Of a DNA stretch of 64,000 nt, positions 38,454 through 47,975 are shown one piece after another; position 1 is the stretch's first letter, and each line of letters starts with the position of its first letter. The position numbers were made by a program, and so were the translations under genes. The DNA is from Candidatus Puniceispirillum marinum IMCC1322 (GTDB taxonomy: Bacteria > Pseudomonadota > Alphaproteobacteria > Puniceispirillales > Puniceispirillaceae): the NCBI RefSeq assembly GCF_000024465.1, contig NC_014010.1:1364001-1428000 (forward strand). Reading direction: 5' to 3'. The notes below the pieces were generated by a model that was not told the DNA's origin, did not search any database, and was given only the letters and a program-made list of their open reading frames with translations.

Positions 38454-39026
38454 TTAACCAAATAACCGTAACAAGTCCCAAATTATCAACGCCACCACTG
38501 CCACAACAATGAAAATAATTATGCCGAGATAAACCTTCCGAAAAACAGTTCTTTGTTTCCCGTTCACTAAAGTTTCACCAAAAAACGTATCTCGAAACCT
38601 ACGATTTATTGCTAGATAATATATTTGAAAAACTGCCGTAATTCCGACTAACCAAAGCGGCGTGGCAGTGAGTATAGGCGTCCAAAATTGATCAATTATT
38701 GGTGAGTTTTCTACAAAACTTTCGACACGCAAAAAACCTGTTTTAGGGTTAATTTCAGACAAAACCACAACCAGAAACCAGAATGCAGTTAGAATCGAAA
38801 CCCACCTACTAAAACGATTTTGCAATACTAGACCCAAACTCAAAAATACTGCTATTAGCAGTAACGTAATAGCGTCACCCAAAGGGACTGATAAGTTTGC
38901 ATTTGCGATTGCGAAAATACTTGATTGAGAGACATGGTAGATAACATCAAGTATACGGTGAATAGCGTATAGCGAAAAAAGGGAGAAGGTGCTGAGGACC
39001 GCTAATCTCATCTCTGGTTTCATCAT
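38454..39026 (-). CDS. Hypothetical multi-pass membrane protein
   Basis: A 190-residue protein with about five hydrophobic segments (near residues 9-28, 47-66, 74-91, 113-136, 165-187). No family recognised. First gene of the three-gene module, with the second 70-bp repeat upstream. Confidence 0.65.
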   Translation of the reverse strand: MMKPEMRLAVLSTFSLFSLYAIHRILDVIYHVSQSSIFAIANANLSVPLGDAITLLLIAVFLSLGLVLQNRFSRWVSILTAFWFLVVVLSEINPKTGFLRVESFVENSPIIDQFWTPILTATPLWLVGITAVFQIYYLAINRRFRDTFFGETLVNGKQRTVFRKVYLGIIIFIVVAVVALIIWDLLRLFG

Positions 39027-39114
39027 ATCCCTCTCTAATTGCCATAATTATATTTATTTTCGCTCTATCGATATCATACTAGGGAACAATTCTCTCGAAA
39101 TCATCTGGAAACAG

Positions 39115-39184
39115 TCGACCAATCACCGACCAGTGCGCTTTGACTGATCTGGTGTGGGTTCATATCAAAATGAACTGAGAGGGT
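39115..39184. repeat. 70-bp direct repeat, copy 2
   Basis: The partner of 36313-36384. It lies after the last gene of the eight-gene operon (ending at 39227) and before the three-gene module. Both copies therefore sit directly downstream of a reverse-strand operon, which fits either a shared 3' element or scars of module insertion. Confidence 0.85.
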
Positions 39185-39226
39185 GTTCAGAGAAGTTGCT
39201 AGCGACGCCAGCGGATATTCTAGTCA

Positions 39227-39649
39227 CTAACACTCTGTCAAAGTCTTAAGTGCTCGTTTGTATTTGTTGATGCGCTCAATATCTTTGTCGGTAAGTTCAC
39301 CGATACGGGTAACATCAAGATTTTCTCTTAAATCAGCAATCTTAACTTTGCGTCCAATCTCATTTTTCAAAGAACGCTGAACAAACTCGTCATAGTCTTC
39401 GTCTTCAGAGTGCTTGGTAACAGTTTTTAGTGCTTCGATAATCGTTTCTGTAAACCCTTCCTCACGAAGTGCCTCAAAAGTCCAATCAGTATCTTCAACA
39501 ACATCATGCAAGATTGCGACTATCTTTTCTTCATCTGTTTCGCATCGCATCATTACGCTTATTGGGTGAAGGATGTATGCTTTGCCACCCCTATCTTTTG
39601 CTCCTGCGTGTGCTTCCACTGCAATTTGAATTGCTCTTTCTAGATTCAT
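39227..39649 (-). CDS. HD-domain hydrolase, SpoT/MESH1-like
   Basis: A 140-residue protein with the single HD hydrolase domain of small (p)ppGpp hydrolases: AHAGAKDRGGKAYILHP, then the HD pair in AILHDVVEDTDW, and a later KIADLREN. Full-length SpoT synthetase and regulatory domains are missing, as in MESH1. Its substrate may be a guanosine polyphosphate or another modified nucleotide. Last gene of the eight-gene operon, overlapping its neighbour by four bases. Confidence 0.8.
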   Translation of the reverse strand: MNLERAIQIAVEAHAGAKDRGGKAYILHPISVMMRCETDEEKIVAILHDVVEDTDWTFEALREEGFTETIIEALKTVTKHSEDEDYDEFVQRSLKNEIGRKVKIADLRENLDVTRIGELTDKDIERINKYKRALKTLTEC

Positions 39650-40176
39650 ATTTTCTGCTCAGTCTTGTAGTTTCTATATTCTTCAATCGCTCTTTTTATT
39701 ATGGGAAGAAGAGATTTAGGAAAGTCTGCATAATCAATGCTGTCTAGATGTTCATAGGATTCTTCAAGATCTGAACCTAGTTCAACAAAATCGATAGGTC
39801 CCAAATTTTCAATCACTTCTTTGGGTAGTTCAGGATCATCCCAATCAATTCCGTCTATCACTAATTTCTCATCATGAAATTGGATATCTGTCGGGGTCTC
39901 TAAGTTCTGCAAATGTTCAAAATCAACCCATGTAAACGTGTATTCACTTACTTCGTGAGAGATGCTAGATGGGATTTGACTACATAATTCATCTCCATAA
40001 TCAAGAACGCAGTATTTTATATTTTTAAGTTTGATTGAAAGAGATTCTTCCTCAAATTCAATAATTTCAGAAACCTCAAAAAGAGTTCGTGATTCTATGT
40101 ATGCCATTGCATGAAATTCCTGAATGCAAGTCTCTAGCATTTTAATTAGTTTTGTTTTTTCACTCTGAGAAAACAT
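39646..40176 (-). CDS. Hypothetical protein, 176 residues, acidic
   Basis: No family recognised. Acidic and soluble, with clusters such as DGIDWDDPELP. It overlaps the HD gene by four bases and starts five bases after the amidohydrolase stop, so it is clearly co-translated with both. Confidence 0.65.
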   Translation of the reverse strand: MFSQSEKTKLIKMLETCIQEFHAMAYIESRTLFEVSEIIEFEEESLSIKLKNIKYCVLDYGDELCSQIPSSISHEVSEYTFTWVDFEHLQNLETPTDIQFHDEKLVIDGIDWDDPELPKEVIENLGPIDFVELGSDLEESYEHLDSIDYADFPKSLLPIIKRAIEEYRNYKTEQKI

Positions 40177-40181
40177 TTTGA

Positions 40182-40922
40182 TTATGTAAGATTTGAAATT
40201 GCATTAAAAATAACTTCTTTTACCATAGCAAAATTATCTGACTTTTCACCTGTTTCTTCATTCATGTATAGATCTCGGCGAATCTCTATCATCACTGAAC
40301 TTACTTCTTTTTTGCGTTGCCAATGGGCAGTTGGAACAATTGAACCAGAGAAAGGTTTGTTTATTGCGACTGAGAACCCTGAGTCTCTAAAATCATCCAC
40401 TAAATGCTTGGACAACCAATCCGGAGTATGAAAACCATCAGTGCCAATACATATTTCTGCACGGTTAGGTTCCTGTATCAATTCATAGGGCAAGGGGTTT
40501 TTAGGAAAACTATGACAATCGACTATCAAGCATTTGGAATTTAACTTGAGACATTCATCAACCATATCGGTGAATCTCTCATGATGTGGTTGATAATACC
40601 TTCTGATCAATTCATCACGAATTTTTGATCCATGTTTGAGTGATTTACCGTTATGCGTCTTCTCATAAATGCAACCCATACCTACTTTGCTCATCACTTC
40701 TTCTGAGTCAGAAACAAACCTCTCTGGATCTACCAGCAACCTAGAAACAGGAAACTTGAGAGTTTTTTGGGTGATAGTGTCAAACTCAAATAACTGATCT
40801 GTGTAATGGTCAGTCATTTTAAGAATTTCTTCGTTCAATTTTTCGTCGTTGAGCAAGAAGTGCTGCAGGTATTCTTCTGGAATAACAGTCGACGCATGGG
40901 GAATATGAAAAACACAATTCAT
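40182..40922 (-). CDS. N-formylglutamate amidohydrolase family protein
   Basis: A 246-residue zinc amidohydrolase with the HIPHAST start, a RLLVDPERF segment, VDCHSFP and a late VMIEIRRDLYM. The family releases formate from N-formylglutamate in histidine breakdown, but no hut genes are here. In this operon of unknowns it may act on another formyl- or acyl-amide bond. Overlaps the upstream gene by four bases. Confidence 0.85.
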   Translation of the reverse strand: MNCVFHIPHASTVIPEEYLQHFLLNDEKLNEEILKMTDHYTDQLFEFDTITQKTLKFPVSRLLVDPERFVSDSEEVMSKVGMGCIYEKTHNGKSLKHGSKIRDELIRRYYQPHHERFTDMVDECLKLNSKCLIVDCHSFPKNPLPYELIQEPNRAEICIGTDGFHTPDWLSKHLVDDFRDSGFSVAINKPFSGSIVPTAHWQRKKEVSSVMIEIRRDLYMNEETGEKSDNFAMVKEVIFNAISNLT

Positions 40923-41404
40923 GAGTTTTCATCTCCACTCGGAGGAGGCACGAGAGTGTAAGGACTCTCATATCGATCCCCCAATTGCTGTTGCAAATCA
41001 CTTATTTTTTCTTCAGATGGATTCTTCGACAACATTTCATTGATTAGGTTTCTCTCGATTGACCAATTTCTTTTTTTCTCAGTTGCTTCATCTTTGCTAA
41101 GTTTCCCTACCAACTGTATTTTGAAAGGTTTGTAGTCTAGTGCTCCATCATCTGCAGGCATAAACAATCTATAAAAATGAATATCTCTGAACTTGTAGAC
41201 GCCATCACTATCGTCGAATGCAACTGGAGGCACGACAATAAGTTCTGACATAGATATTAACTCATTCATCGCCTCAAACACAAAATGGTCTTCTTCTGAT
41301 GGTGATGCGTTCCATGAGTCTGGGACAACAGAGTTAATCTCAACAGTCGTGTTTTTAATTCGTCGATAAATCCACTCTATTTTATCTTCAAAAGTAAGAT
41401 CCAA
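40919..41404 (-). CDS. Hypothetical protein, 161 residues
   Basis: No family recognised. Soluble and charged, with no signal peptide; the C-terminus is Pro/Ser-rich (VPPPSGDENS). Four-base overlap with the amidohydrolase gene. Confidence 0.6.
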   Translation of the reverse strand: MDLTFEDKIEWIYRRIKNTTVEINSVVPDSWNASPSEEDHFVFEAMNELISMSELIVVPPVAFDDSDGVYKFRDIHFYRLFMPADDGALDYKPFKIQLVGKLSKDEATEKKRNWSIERNLINEMLSKNPSEEKISDLQQQLGDRYESPYTLVPPPSGDENS

Positions 41405-41429
41405 TTACTGAGTTCCTCAAAGTTCTAGA

Positions 41430-41855
41430 TCACTGACAAATAATTTTCTTTATCAGTGAGAGTTGATGCGCGGTGACATCCCAATTGATCACGTTCATCC
41501 ATTGTCTAATTGACTGCTCAAAATCATTTTTCGTTAGTTCCAGTCTCGTGTATTGGAAATTGTTTTCTATATCCACACCCAGAAGAAATTCAGCATTCCA
41601 ACCTAAGACTTTTATCCCATTTATCTCATCAGGAAGGTCGTATTCGCCTGTGCCTTCGTCATAAAACTGAGAGATGATTTCTCTATTATATTCACTGTCA
41701 ATAATGACATGCGATTTAATTGATAGAACGAAATTACCACCACCAGTCTTTTCTAGGCACAAATATTCCAACCATGAGTCGACGTGACCAGAGTTTTCTC
41801 TGCGATCAATTTCCCAAAATTTATGTTCTCGCATAAATCCCACTTCTAAGTTCAT
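41430..41855 (-). CDS. Hypothetical protein, 141 residues
   Basis: No family recognised. Small, soluble, probably alpha/beta, with several Trp residues. It starts two bases after the stop of the upstream gene. The first residues could be trimmed to the second Met, since MREHKF also looks like a start. Confidence 0.6.
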   Translation of the reverse strand: MNLEVGFMREHKFWEIDRRENSGHVDSWLEYLCLEKTGGGNFVLSIKSHVIIDSEYNREIISQFYDEGTGEYDLPDEINGIKVLGWNAEFLLGVDIENNFQYTRLELTKNDFEQSIRQWMNVINWDVTAHQLSLIKKIICQ

Positions 41856-41857
41856 CT

Positions 41858-42517
41858 TTAATCTTCTGTTGAGCGTGCTTTGACCATAACCTCGACCTTG
41901 AAATGGTCGCTCTGAAAATCTTCAAAATTTCTAAAATCAATTTTTTCTGATTTCATCCTTTCTATTGTTCTCAAAATATCGTTATGGATAGATTTGCGTC
42001 TGTGAAAATTTCCAAGAGGATTTAGATCTTCTTTATCCTCGGGTCTCTTATAAATTGCTTTGAAACTCTCATTCAGTTCCACATCAAAGTAGTTTTGCGG
42101 GTAATCCGGAGGGTAGATGTCATGTGCTGTAATTGAATTTATGAAATCGTATTCAGACAGAACCTCATTAGTTTTTTCAACTTCAGTAGATTTTTGTTCA
42201 GCATATTCTTTTGAAACGCGGATAACGGTTATGCAATTGTTTTCCTTCGCATCACTCCAAACGCAGTCGACCTCAAAATAAACCCCATTCTTTTGGTATA
42301 TCCCGTCAATAAAACAACTGGGCAAACTAGGACGACAAAGCAATTCTGAGTCTTTGCAGAATGAAACAAATTCTTGAAGAGACTTCAGAGCATCTTTTGA
42401 GAGCGGTGCAACGTCCTTCACTTCTGAAGAACCAGTAATTACTGGGTCACTCTCAAACTCAATTTTAACCTGTGTTTTGAGGATTACGTTCAGAAACGCA
42501 TCATGTTTTGGATTCAT
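41858..42517 (-). CDS. Hypothetical protein, 219 residues
   Basis: No family recognised. Soluble and charged. A four-base overlap with the upstream 62-residue gene and a two-base gap to the next gene place it in the middle of the operon. Confidence 0.6.
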   Translation of the reverse strand: MNPKHDAFLNVILKTQVKIEFESDPVITGSSEVKDVAPLSKDALKSLQEFVSFCKDSELLCRPSLPSCFIDGIYQKNGVYFEVDCVWSDAKENNCITVIRVSKEYAEQKSTEVEKTNEVLSEYDFINSITAHDIYPPDYPQNYFDVELNESFKAIYKRPEDKEDLNPLGNFHRRKSIHNDILRTIERMKSEKIDFRNFEDFQSDHFKVEVMVKARSTED

Positions 42518-42702
42518 ACATTCTCCTTAGTAAGGGGAGTGCTTGAAAAACTATCCGAACACTTCCCATCTCCAAAAAAGACCCTCTCAACTTTTTCTTT
42601 AACCAAAATACCTCCGACTTTTCGGTAGGTAACTAGTTCTTGTCTTAAAACCTCGCCGTCATGCGAGTGGTTTTCCATACAAATTGTTTTAACTTTGCTC
42701 AC
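42514..42702 (-). CDS. Hypothetical small protein, 62 residues
   Basis: A short frame held between two tightly spaced genes (one base gap upstream, four-base overlap downstream), which is the main support. No motif recognised. Confidence 0.5.
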   Translation of the reverse strand: MSKVKTICMENHSHDGEVLRQELVTYRKVGGILVKEKVERVFFGDGKCSDSFSSTPLTKENV

Positions 42703-42703
42703 T

Positions 42704-43087
42704 TCACCCTCCTAGTGTTTGAATATTGCTGAAATCAATTATTTCCGCTCTGTAGTCACAATGACCACGCCATCCCATGCCCCTTAAATCTTCAAACGAT
42801 ACTTCAGACTCCATTTCAAACATTCTCAGTAAATCTGGAACCGCTTCTTCTTCACACTCTTCAAGTTCGAGAGAGTATTCACGAGGGTCACAATCATCAT
42901 ATTTTCCATAGGTGATCATTCCCCACCACCGAGTGCCGTTACTCATGCCCTTTCTTTTGAGATAAAGGTGCTGAATATCCTGGCATAACATTGGTCCTAC
43001 GTAGCGCCATCCGAGATAAAAGACACGCTTTCGAGGAAGTTTATTAGGTGTGTTTTGGGGAATAGGTAATTTGATGACGTTTGTCAT
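42704..43087 (-). CDS. Hypothetical protein, 127 residues
   Basis: First gene of the eight-gene reverse-strand operon. It has a basic N-terminus and an acidic Glu-rich middle (LELEECEEEAVP). No family recognised. The promoter must lie in the divergent spacer 43088-43206. Confidence 0.6.
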   Translation of the reverse strand: MTNVIKLPIPQNTPNKLPRKRVFYLGWRYVGPMLCQDIQHLYLKRKGMSNGTRWWGMITYGKYDDCDPREYSLELEECEEEAVPDLLRMFEMESEVSFEDLRGMGWRGHCDYRAEIIDFSNIQTLGG

Positions 43088-43206
43088 GCTTTCCTCCGCT
43101 TTAGTGCTTTAGACGAAAGTCAGGGCGCACAAGTTGGTAATTAAATGCCTGTTTTTATGGTAACATAAAGTATGGATATTGCAAGTTCCTAATTGGGAGG
43201 AGACTT
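43088..43206. promoter_or_regulatory. Divergent promoter region of two unknown operons
   Basis: A 119-base AT-rich spacer between genes facing away from each other. On the plus side GGGAGGAG directly precedes the ATG at 43207 and is one of the strongest ribosome-binding sites in the island. Exact promoter boxes are not obvious. Confidence 0.4.
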
Positions 43207-43632
43207 ATGAGTTGGATAAACTATGCTTCAAAAATGTCCATTGGAGACATAAATGAGGTCGATTGTTTAGAGTTTTCATTAACTCAAGGGGACTGCCATG
43301 TCCGCTGTTTGATGCTCAAAAAAGTCAGTGAAAACGAGTTTGTATTTACAATCGAAAAACCAATTTCTTTAGTGCATATGGAAGATGCTGAATATGAGGA
43401 GGACGAGGACGGAGAATATCTACCGATTGAAGAAGTCGATGGTGAACCGGTATTCAAACTATTAGGTGATTACTATTGTGGGTATGACACTGAACCATTT
43501 CCAAATGAGAATAACAAAATTGAATTTTCTGATTTTGAAGACCCACGCATTGATGACTGGTTAAAGGCAAATGGTTGGTCATCAGACCTTAATGAAATTT
43601 CACCCGAGCAAACAACCAGATTTGACTGGTAA
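43207..43632 (+). CDS. Hypothetical acidic protein, 141 residues
   Basis: Very acidic (EYEEDEDGEYLP in the middle), soluble, no family recognised. The composition resembles small immunity or DNA-mimic proteins, but that is speculation. Followed after 20 bases by a DUF3293 gene. Confidence 0.6.
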   Translation: MSWINYASKMSIGDINEVDCLEFSLTQGDCHVRCLMLKKVSENEFVFTIEKPISLVHMEDAEYEEDEDGEYLPIEEVDGEPVFKLLGDYYCGYDTEPFPNENNKIEFSDFEDPRIDDWLKANGWSSDLNEISPEQTTRFDW

Positions 43633-43652
43633 ATCACAAGAGCAGTCTTTCA

Positions 43653-44084
43653 ATGAGTGATATTAAAACCGTATTACCGAGTGAATTAGTTGCAGCATAC
43701 GAAGCAACAAATTTTGAGGTAAATTATGAAACACCATTTGTTCTTAAAGTAGGAGTATTGAGCGAAGACCTCCAATCAATGCTCTCAAAATTCGATCACA
43801 ACACCGGTTGCTTCATTACGGCATACAATCCAGAAAGTATTGAGAAAACACTCGTTGAAAACGAGTCTTCGCAAGAACAACTCTATTCTGATTTATCGGC
43901 ACTAAATTGCAAAATTTTTACTGGTTTTGGAGCAGATCCAGATGGTAACTGGGAGGGAGAACCAAGTTACTTTGCGATCGGCATTTCAAAAGAGAATGCA
44001 CAGCGTTTAGGCAAAAAATACCGACAAAACGCGATTGTTTGGTGTGATGAAAGATGTATTCCAGAATTATTATTATTGCGATAA
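43653..44084 (+). CDS. DUF3293 domain protein
   Basis: A 143-residue protein matching the DUF3293 layout: CFITAYNPES, a GFGADPDGNWEGEPS core and a C-terminal QNAIVW. Function unknown. Probably co-transcribed with the acidic protein before it. Confidence 0.75.
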   Translation: MSDIKTVLPSELVAAYEATNFEVNYETPFVLKVGVLSEDLQSMLSKFDHNTGCFITAYNPESIEKTLVENESSQEQLYSDLSALNCKIFTGFGADPDGNWEGEPSYFAIGISKENAQRLGKKYRQNAIVWCDERCIPELLLLR

Positions 44085-44183
44085 CCAAAATGAATTAAGA
44101 AGGTAACATTCCTGGATTATCAATAATTTCTGTTCAGATACCCCCTAAGATATATTCTTCATCCAATCTTTTTTTGGGGGGTC

Positions 44184-44489
44184 TCAGAACTCAGTCCAAC
44201 CTTCCTCAGTAGGAAACATCAATTCACTGCTATCATCTTTAAGTTTAGATCTATGCGCAAAAACACCTCCGTCGCTGCAATAGATGTTCATGAATTTTGG
44301 TTTGCCGCTAGCGGGCAAAATTTTTAGCAGAAAAACCAAGTAATGTTCCGAATGGGTTGAGTAAATGGGTTTCACTTCGCCATCATAATCATATCCGCTC
44401 GGAGGCAAACAAAACACATCTGCCCCTAATTCATCTTTTATCATTTCGTCAATTTCAGCGACAAAGCATTCAGTAAATGATGATTTCAT
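44184..44489 (-). CDS. Hypothetical protein, 101 residues
   Basis: Last gene of the five-gene restriction operon, starting five bases after the stop of the 246-residue gene. No family recognised; soluble. Confidence 0.55.
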   Translation of the reverse strand: MKSSFTECFVAEIDEMIKDELGADVFCLPPSGYDYDGEVKPIYSTHSEHYLVFLLKILPASGKPKFMNIYCSDGGVFAHRSKLKDDSSELMFPTEEGWTEF

Positions 44490-44494
44490 ATGTT

Positions 44495-45235
44495 TTAGTT
44501 TTCCATCATCAATTGAGACAATGAGGGAAACAACTTGCCGATTACACCCAAACTCTCTTCAAGACCAAGTGCGCTATCTGCCAATTGAACATTACCATTC
44601 TCTCTCTGAAAATTGATTGCGCCTTCCCAAGCAATGTTGAACCCCTTGAACTCTTGTTTTATGTGTTCAGGATTACAAATATGACCAATTATCTCGATTA
44701 ACTGCTCATTCGATGGAATTTGTTTTTCTTCGTTATTATCAAACCCAAATGAACTCAAAGACATTTCGTGGGAAACTCTTTCCATAACATTCATTGGGTA
44801 AGCAGTGAGATTTTGAAGGGTTCTCAAAGGATCATTAGAATGCCTAATGATGGATAGAACTATTAGTTGTTGTTCATCTAGTGCTTCTTTCGTTTCACCG
44901 CCAAGATTTCCAAACAGAAGTGTCGGGGTCGCAAACTCTTGTCCATCAGACTTTTTCCCAACCAAAAATTTATCTATTTCAAAACATAAACCATAATCTT
45001 TGAGCAAACTGTCAGCATCAATATTATGAGGGTCAAAATTAAATGTTGATATTTCCTCTGCTGTTTGACTGAAAGGATTTAACGAAAAGAAAAGAAGACT
45101 CGAATTTCCGGAATTGGTTTTGCCTATCGCAAATCCCATAAACGTTGGACCCATAGGATTAACGATTGCAAATCCAAACATTGGAATTGCAACTGCTCTT
45201 AAAAAGTCTGGAAATGAAATTTCTTTTGCCACCAT
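44495..45235 (-). CDS. Hypothetical protein, 246 residues, in restriction operon
   Basis: No family recognised. It starts 28 bases after the res stop and lies in the same operon, so it may be an accessory part of the restriction system. Soluble, with a Gly/Pro-rich N-terminal part (NPMGPTFMGFAIGKT). Confidence 0.6.
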   Translation of the reverse strand: MVAKEISFPDFLRAVAIPMFGFAIVNPMGPTFMGFAIGKTNSGNSSLLFFSLNPFSQTAEEISTFNFDPHNIDADSLLKDYGLCFEIDKFLVGKKSDGQEFATPTLLFGNLGGETKEALDEQQLIVLSIIRHSNDPLRTLQNLTAYPMNVMERVSHEMSLSSFGFDNNEEKQIPSNEQLIEIIGHICNPEHIKQEFKGFNIAWEGAINFQRENGNVQLADSALGLEESLGVIGKLFPSLSQLMMEN

Positions 45236-45263
45236 CGCTCCTTCACTCCCTAGTTAAATCTAT

Positions 45264-47975
45264 CTACTCCTTGTAAGCAGTGAAACTTGAAACAAGGTCT
45301 GAGAAGGTGGCAAGTTCGTTTTGTGATCTTCCATCCGCACCAGTTAGTCTGTCGAACTTTTCCTGATCCACATAAACGAAATCAAACTCTACATCTGAAT
45401 GCGATGCATTAACATCAGCACACCACTGACGCAGTCTCTTAATCTTTAGAGGGTCATCCAAGTCCTCAAGACCTTTGGTTTCAACTACGAATGTCTTTGT
45501 GTCAGAAACCTTCACCAGAAAATCTGGGATGTAATTAGCAATGTTTCCAGTTGCATCAATGTAGTCAATTTTGAAATTTACTTGTGTGTAGTTCTTAGCG
45601 TAGGACACCACATCAGGGACACGCTCCAAGAACTGTGCAAATCGTAACTCAAGGACGCTATCACCAACGATTTTATTGAAGACAGACTTTTTCGCTGTGA
45701 TGTTCTTTTGATCCTTAACAACAAATGGACGGACATTGCGAATTTTTATGCTGTCACGAATTTCTGCATTACCAGTATCTCTGATGGTTAGTGCATTGAT
45801 CGCTGATTTGAATGTCTCAAATATTGTTCGCGATGCATTTGGTTCGCTCAAATTACGGAGTGTGTTAGCATCTTCTAAATCAACAAATTTTCCAAATAGT
45901 TTATCCTGAACAAACTCCTGCACTTTTGGATACAGAACATCGTAGGCGGCATATAAACGAAGATCCTTTAGAATGGTTTGTGCAAAATAACCAATGACAC
46001 TGCGGTAGTCTGTTGAGATTGCACCATCCAATACTGTGGTATGTGTAACTTCATCAGTTGTTATGTCTCGAAACACTATTTCCCGCTGCTCTTCTTCAGA
46101 ATATTGATAATAATCTGAAATCTGAAATTGAAGGGTATCAAGATCAAGATCATTCAAATTTTTATACTCGCGAACAGCACGAGGAGTGAGGACTGGAATT
46201 TCAATATCTAACTTGTCGATATCTTTGCCGCCATCTTCTTCAACCTCAATTATCATTGGTGCAACGGGTTCAGTGCCTGTTCCCATTGCCCGTTTTTCAA
46301 GTTCGACGCCCTCTGTCTGAATGGACTCAACAAAATCCATAAATGCTTCGGTGCCAACGACACTCACATATTCTTCACCACTGCTTCCTGGATACATTCG
46401 CCTTAACCCGCGCCCAAGTGTCTGTTCTGGTAAGATATTTGACGGTGCAGCAAATGCTCTTAGACCAACGATAGTTGTAACATTTCTGACGTCCCACCCT
46501 TCTTTGAGCATCAGAACCGAAACAATCGCCTTATAGGGGGAAGACCAACTATCGATCTCGTTAGATTGTTTTCTAAGTTTTTCCAATTCATCTTTAGACG
46601 CTTTAGATGAGGCGCTTTCGCTAATTTCACCATTCCGATTGGTATGAATTGTCAGAACGGCATCTTTGAACTCAGGGAATGTGGTTTCTAGATACTCTGC
46701 AACAGCATCACAGTTCTTGGTGTCGTCGGTCATAACGAACAAGACTGCTTTCTTTCCAAGTTTTTCATGCTCTGGATAGACCTTGCGCCACTCAGTCACA
46801 CCAAGATTGATGTAGTCGCCATATTTTTCAGTGAAGACCGAACTTTGTTTTTCAGATAGTTTTGAGCGACTAGGTGAGTCTGGAAGAACTGGGTGTTTCA
46901 CAACATTTTGCGTGATTGCTTCAACCAATGGATAATCCGCAATGGTTTGCACGAATATCGCACCATTGTTGTGCTTAGGCGTCGCAGTCACATCTATTTG
47001 CAACGCCAGTTGTGAACCCTTTTGTTTAAGTTTGTTATGGATGTCACCGATCGATTTGAACCATGTCAATTTACTGTCGTGGATGTGATGCGCTTCATCA
47101 TTGATGACCACAAGTTCATCGATATCACGAATAATGCGACCTAAATCAACACCCGAATCTGTGGTTTTTCCCTGTGGTTTTTTACCAAGGAAGTAATCCA
47201 TCGAGTTTTCATCTTCAGCAGTTGGTGCTGGCGTTTTGTCATCATAAACGCGATGGATGTTGGTAAGAAAAATATTGCCGTTTGAATTTAACGGACCGAC
47301 CTCATCTTGGATATGTAGAGTGAGTTGAAAATCACTGCGCCAGTTTCGTCCGTCAGTCCCATTGTCAGGTAACACAGGATCTTCAGAGAAAATCTTCAAC
47401 CCATCAAAATCAGTTCTGAGTCGATCCAGAACGATAATGTTTGGTGCGATGACAAGGAAATTTTTTGAAAGATCGGAGTCTTCTTCATATTTTTTGTGAA
47501 AATAAGACCATGCAAGGAGAAGACTCATGGTCTTTGTCTTGCCACTACCTGTTGCCATTTTTACAACATAGCGTCGCCATGTCTCTTCAATCAATTTTGG
47601 TGGAACAACCCCGCGAGTGTCAAAACGCAAAAGATCATGCTTGTCCTTAACCTTCACAAATTCATGCAGATATATAACCGTCTCAACAGACTCACGTTGC
47701 GCAAAGTAATATTCAAAATTACCAATAGTGCCGTCAGCATGAGGAATTGGATGCGGAGTTTTGAACCACCAGTTCAACAGTGTTCTACTGGTATCACTTA
47801 CATCAGGATATCCATTATTGCGCCATTCAAAGACTTTTTGGCGTAACTCAGGCACCAATGGAGGCATAAGTTTTTCATAAGATGTGTCACGCAAAGTCTC
47901 ATCTGCAGGAAACCAACGAACATCAGGTTTTAGAATTTCATGTGGCGATGTTGGGAAGTCTTTATGCATTGCCAT
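45264..47975 (-). CDS. res: Type III restriction enzyme, Res subunit
   Basis: A 903-residue superfamily 2 helicase-nuclease. Walker A ATGSGKTKT is at about residue 141; Walker B is the DEAHH box near residue 293; a later motif is EQTLGRGLRR. Near the C-terminus a PD-(D/E)XK nuclease core is seen as IPDFLVKV and FVVETKG. It translocates on DNA and cuts at a distance, together with Mod. Its ATG overlaps the mod stop by one base. Confidence 0.9.
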   Translation of the reverse strand: MAMHKDFPTSPHEILKPDVRWFPADETLRDTSYEKLMPPLVPELRQKVFEWRNNGYPDVSDTSRTLLNWWFKTPHPIPHADGTIGNFEYYFAQRESVETVIYLHEFVKVKDKHDLLRFDTRGVVPPKLIEETWRRYVVKMATGSGKTKTMSLLLAWSYFHKKYEEDSDLSKNFLVIAPNIIVLDRLRTDFDGLKIFSEDPVLPDNGTDGRNWRSDFQLTLHIQDEVGPLNSNGNIFLTNIHRVYDDKTPAPTAEDENSMDYFLGKKPQGKTTDSGVDLGRIIRDIDELVVINDEAHHIHDSKLTWFKSIGDIHNKLKQKGSQLALQIDVTATPKHNNGAIFVQTIADYPLVEAITQNVVKHPVLPDSPSRSKLSEKQSSVFTEKYGDYINLGVTEWRKVYPEHEKLGKKAVLFVMTDDTKNCDAVAEYLETTFPEFKDAVLTIHTNRNGEISESASSKASKDELEKLRKQSNEIDSWSSPYKAIVSVLMLKEGWDVRNVTTIVGLRAFAAPSNILPEQTLGRGLRRMYPGSSGEEYVSVVGTEAFMDFVESIQTEGVELEKRAMGTGTEPVAPMIIEVEEDGGKDIDKLDIEIPVLTPRAVREYKNLNDLDLDTLQFQISDYYQYSEEEQREIVFRDITTDEVTHTTVLDGAISTDYRSVIGYFAQTILKDLRLYAAYDVLYPKVQEFVQDKLFGKFVDLEDANTLRNLSEPNASRTIFETFKSAINALTIRDTGNAEIRDSIKIRNVRPFVVKDQKNITAKKSVFNKIVGDSVLELRFAQFLERVPDVVSYAKNYTQVNFKIDYIDATGNIANYIPDFLVKVSDTKTFVVETKGLEDLDDPLKIKRLRQWCADVNASHSDVEFDFVYVDQEKFDRLTGADGRSQNELATFSDLVSSFTAYKE

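Noticed and set aside
47496-47846. Plus-strand ORF of 116 codons
   Set aside because: Antisense to the helicase part of res.
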